A stretch of DNA of 64,000 nt from Hyaloperonospora brassicae (Eukaryota > Oomycota > Peronosporomycetes > Peronosporales > Peronosporaceae): assembly GCA_947650285.1 (NCBI GenBank), contig CANTFL010001420.1, forward strand, positions 222,047 through 286,046. The letters are read 5' to 3'. Below, in pieces: positions 61,732 to 64,000 of the stretch. Numbering within the stretch: the first letter of the stretch is position 1; each line of letters opens with the position of its first letter. The notes beneath the pieces were generated by a model that searched no databases, was not told the DNA's origin, and worked only from the letters and a program-made list of their open reading frames with translations. The position numbers were made by a program, and so were the translations under genes.

Positions 61732-62357
61732 GGAAGGGCACATCTCTCGGACGAGATGCGTGACGCGATTGCAAACTTGCAATCCGTCTACAAGCGCCTA
61801 GGGCGCGTGTTTACCGATGGGCCACAGGACTCATCGGATGGGTCTCGTCATACTGGCGGACGAGACCTTCAACGTCCATCAACAGCTGACAGCGGGGCTC
61901 CTACCTGTTCCAAGAGAGTGGATACCCTCGCCACTGGACGAGGTAGCTCGTCCTTGATCCTGAATCGTCACAGTGATTCAAGATACGCTCCACTAGGAAG
62001 CGTTGACCACCGTGAGCATCCACCAAAGGATGTGGTGGAGGAGGAAAGACCTCCTCCAGAGCCCCAGGCCCACCATCTCGACCCTTACGAGATGGATCGC
62101 GCAATCGGTGAATTGCGCGATGACGTGAAGCACGAGCGCGACCGGCTCTACGCTTTGTTGATGCCGTGCGGAAGAACCGCAAGGATCGCGAGGCTGACCG
62201 GGAGGGAGACGGCGCCGATTACGCCACATCGCAGCTTCAGGTCGAGCGGGATGTCCGCTCCCTTTTCGGAGAGCTGGAGATAGCTCGCGGGGAGATATCT
62301 CGGTTGAGTTCCGAGGTATCATATCTGCGCGACCAGAGGGATCGTCTGGAGCGCTAA
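61732..62357 (+). pseudogene. C-terminal continuation of the opposite-strand ORF
   Basis: Open in the same frame from 61732 to 62283 apart from the TAG before it. From about 62160 the neighbouring frame gives a better continuation, VRKNRKDREADREGD then GEISRLSSEVSYLRDQRDRLER and a stop at 62355-62357, a clear charged coiled coil. One small indel near 62150-62170 explains the switch. This part overlaps the chromodomain end of pol on the other strand by about 0.55 kb. The element 1 and 2 relics keep the SVDH and acidic/Pro-rich pattern. Confidence 0.5.
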
Positions 62358-64000
62358 CGCAAGAACTTGATGGATGTTCTTGAACGTGGGGGCTATCTTC
62401 ATCGGAAGAAGAAGGCTCGCACTGACAGTGCGGCCTGAGTCGCCCCACGTAAAACGTAGGATGCGTGCGCATCCTACGTGGCAATTCGATCGTGTATGAA
62501 TTTTCCTTGCGATGCAACACTCGAAATGGCCCACTGTATTTCGGCAGTAGTTTACTACTGCCGACACTAGTGACTGCATGTCCAGTTAAGTTTACCGTAG
62601 ACAGTAGTACTAGGTCTTTAACTTTAAATGAACGAACATTTGCTCTTCCATTCTTGTCTGCGTTCCGTTTCTGACGGTCCACCGCATTTGCGATGGAGTC
62701 CTGAACGAAACGGACTACCACCTCTTGAGTCAGCAGGAAGTTCTCTGCTGACTCGTTGTTTTGTCTTTCAGTGCGCTTCGTGAGCACTGCTAAGAGATTC
62801 TTCTCTTCTTCAGCGAGGTTGTCTTCTTCCTCGCTGGCATAATCGTTGACGATGCTGAATATACCAGCATCGTCATCATCATCCGAGTCAGTAGTACCGT
62901 CTTCGCTATTATTGAGATGATCTTCTTCATCGATGTCGACTTGATCGACATCGGCATCATACGTGATGACGTTTGCGTCGACACGTGATGAGCAAGAGCC
63001 AAAACGGTTTTTGCTCGAGCGAGTCCCTCCCCCACCTTATCCAAGAGTTACACTCTAGAAGGGCGGGCACACGTGGATGGCGTAGGCCATTCACGTAAAA
63101 CGGTGTGTGCTGTGTTGAAGCATGCACCGAATTATTGATGGCGAATTCCACCTTGGGTAGGGAATTCGCTCCAACTCGGAAACGAGTGGACATATCCTCG
63201 AAGGATCTCTTCGAGGACACGGTTTGCACGTTCCGTCCGACCATCTGTTTCCGGATGGTCAGAAGTGGACATCTTCAATCGTGTTCCGAGAGTACGGAAC
63301 ACGGTTTGCCAAAAACCCGCCGTGAACCGAGGGTCACGGTCGGATACGAGTTCACGGGGCAACCCGTGGAGTCGAAGGATCGTGTCGAGAAAGACACGAG
63401 CACAACTTTGAGCCGTGATCGACTCAGGGACGGCAGCAAGATGGACCATCTTGCTGAACCGGTCCACGAACACAAGAATACCATTAGTCTTATGAGCGTC
63501 TTCGGGAAACCCGAAGACGAAGTCCATTGAAACGGACTGCCAGCACTCTGTCAGAACCGGTAGAGGCTGTAATGGTGCACGGGATGAAGGACTAGGCTTC
63601 ACCCGTTGACAAACTTCGCAAGCACGTATGTACTTGCGTACAAACTGATACTGGCGGGGCCAGTAAAAGTCACGACTTACCGTGAGGTAAGTCTTTTCCC
63701 TACCACGCTGTCCACCTGTTGGGGCATCGTGACACTCATACATGATGCGTAACCGCAAATCATTATGAGTGGGGACGACGACACCCGGCGTGTCGCCGTC
63801 AACGGCTGTATAGTATAGCAGTCCGTTACGTGTAGTATACCGATTTTCATAGGATCGGTACAAAGCCGGTAAATCCCTCATGGATTTACTGGATGGATGC
63901 ACCAGATGATCCATCAATCGCAGAAGATCCTTATCTTCTGCGTATGCCTATCGTACGTCGTCAAGTAAGCTTGACGATGGAACACTGACTGTCAGTGTCG
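61811..64000 (-). pseudogene. Gypsy pol, integrase to chromodomain, element 4
   Basis: The frame 63917-63132 (261 codons) carries the integrase zinc region (HNDLRLRIMYECHD, then CEVCQ) and the catalytic core: D in SMDFVFG, D in VSDRDPRF and E in DGRTERANR, with exactly 35 residues between the last two. A frameshift near 63170 leads to VEFAINNSVHASTQHTPF and an acidic linker. Frame 62787-61993 has VRFVQDSIANAVDRQK and the GPY/F module KLLPKYSGPFRVLHRKENS, ending RTHPTFYVGRLRPH near 62428. After another frameshift near 62170 comes a chromodomain, [20 protein letters not shown] then [12 protein letters not shown], a TAG at 61901-61903 replacing the Trp of the WEPR motif, and [19 protein letters not shown] to a stop at 61811. 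The chromodomain suggests targeting to modified histones. RT lies beyond the window. Confidence 0.88.

Larger units (their letters stand above)
60811..63977. repeat. Array of perfect short hairpins across element 4
   Basis: At least 26 perfect inverted repeats with 8-12-bp arms and 1-10-nt loops occur. Arm starts: 60811, 60886, 60943, 61316, 61342, 61427, 61508, 61592, 61669, 61767, 61841, 62073, 62096, 62454, 62541, 62727, 62811, 62847, 62931, 63195, 63434, 63497, 63674, 63869, 63919 and 63958. Examples: ATCGCGCAAT / ATTGCGCGAT (62096), ACGTAGGATGCG / CGCATCCTACGT (62454), CGTCTTCGGG / CCCGAAGACG (63497). Many 5-7-bp stems fill the gaps. Some loops are TTCG or GNRA-type (60886, 63674). They lie within coding sequence. 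Confidence 0.9.
60302..64000 (-). mobile_element. Ty3/gypsy LTR retrotransposon, element 4 (partial)
   Basis: The 3' half of a minus-strand element that runs out of the window. It holds the 3' LTR (60302-60692), polypurine tract, an opposite-strand ORF (60826-62357) and pol from integrase to chromodomain (61811-64000). It is the best preserved gypsy copy here, but pol has stops at 63948-63950 and 61901-61903 and frameshifts near 63170 and 62170. The internal sequence is dense with perfect hairpins. Confidence 0.9.

Noticed and set aside
60811..63977. CRISPR-like array from regularly spaced short palindromes
   Set aside because: The palindromes are all different in sequence, lie in coding DNA and have no constant repeat or spacer length.

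Overview
The window looks like a transposon-rich, AT-rich intergenic stretch of a eukaryotic genome, most likely an oomycete (Peronosporales or downy-mildew type). This is inferred from the style of the Ty3/gypsy, Ty1/copia and LINE proteins and from an intron-free dynamin-like gene. No species-specific marker was seen. Only one host gene is convincing: a dynamin-family GTPase on the minus strand at 57.25-59.47 kb.

Layout: 1-3.8 kb has no recognisable gene. Four related Ty3/gypsy LTR elements follow: element 1 (minus, 3808-13533), element 2 (plus, 16239-24737), element 3 (minus, 28049 to about 35850) and element 4 (minus, 60302 to beyond the window end). Elements 1 and 2 face each other. Their inner 5.74 kb (5235-10976 and 17634-23375) form an almost perfect inverted repeat, although their LTRs and flanks are clearly different. 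A 1.87-kb part of the same sequence recurs in element 3 (31318-33187). A decayed LINE reverse transcriptase (about 35.9-36.8 kb) and an inverted solo LTR (about 37.5-38.0 kb) lie after element 3. A young Ty1/copia element (38325-43125) follows, with near-identical 254-bp LTRs, a CAATA target duplication and two single-base frameshifts. From 43.1 to 57.25 kb there is an AT-rich, gene-poor stretch.

The gypsy elements carry gag (coiled coil, capsid, zinc knuckle), a retropepsin, RT, RNase H, integrase with HHCC and DD35E, a GPY/F module and a C-terminal chromodomain. Between pol and the 3' LTR they also carry a gene on the opposite strand. In element 4 it reads as a 301-aa ORF plus a coiled-coil tail, and it overlaps the chromodomain end of pol antisense. 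Its traces are clear in elements 1 and 2 and weaker in element 3. All gypsy copies are mutated.

The most unusual signal is that the gypsy internal sequence is packed with perfect short hairpins. Element 4 has 26 stems of 8-12 bp in 3.2 kb, where less than one is expected by chance. They sit inside protein-coding sequence, including the region coding on both strands, and several occur at the same codons in the other elements. I saw nothing comparable in the copia polyprotein or the dynamin gene.
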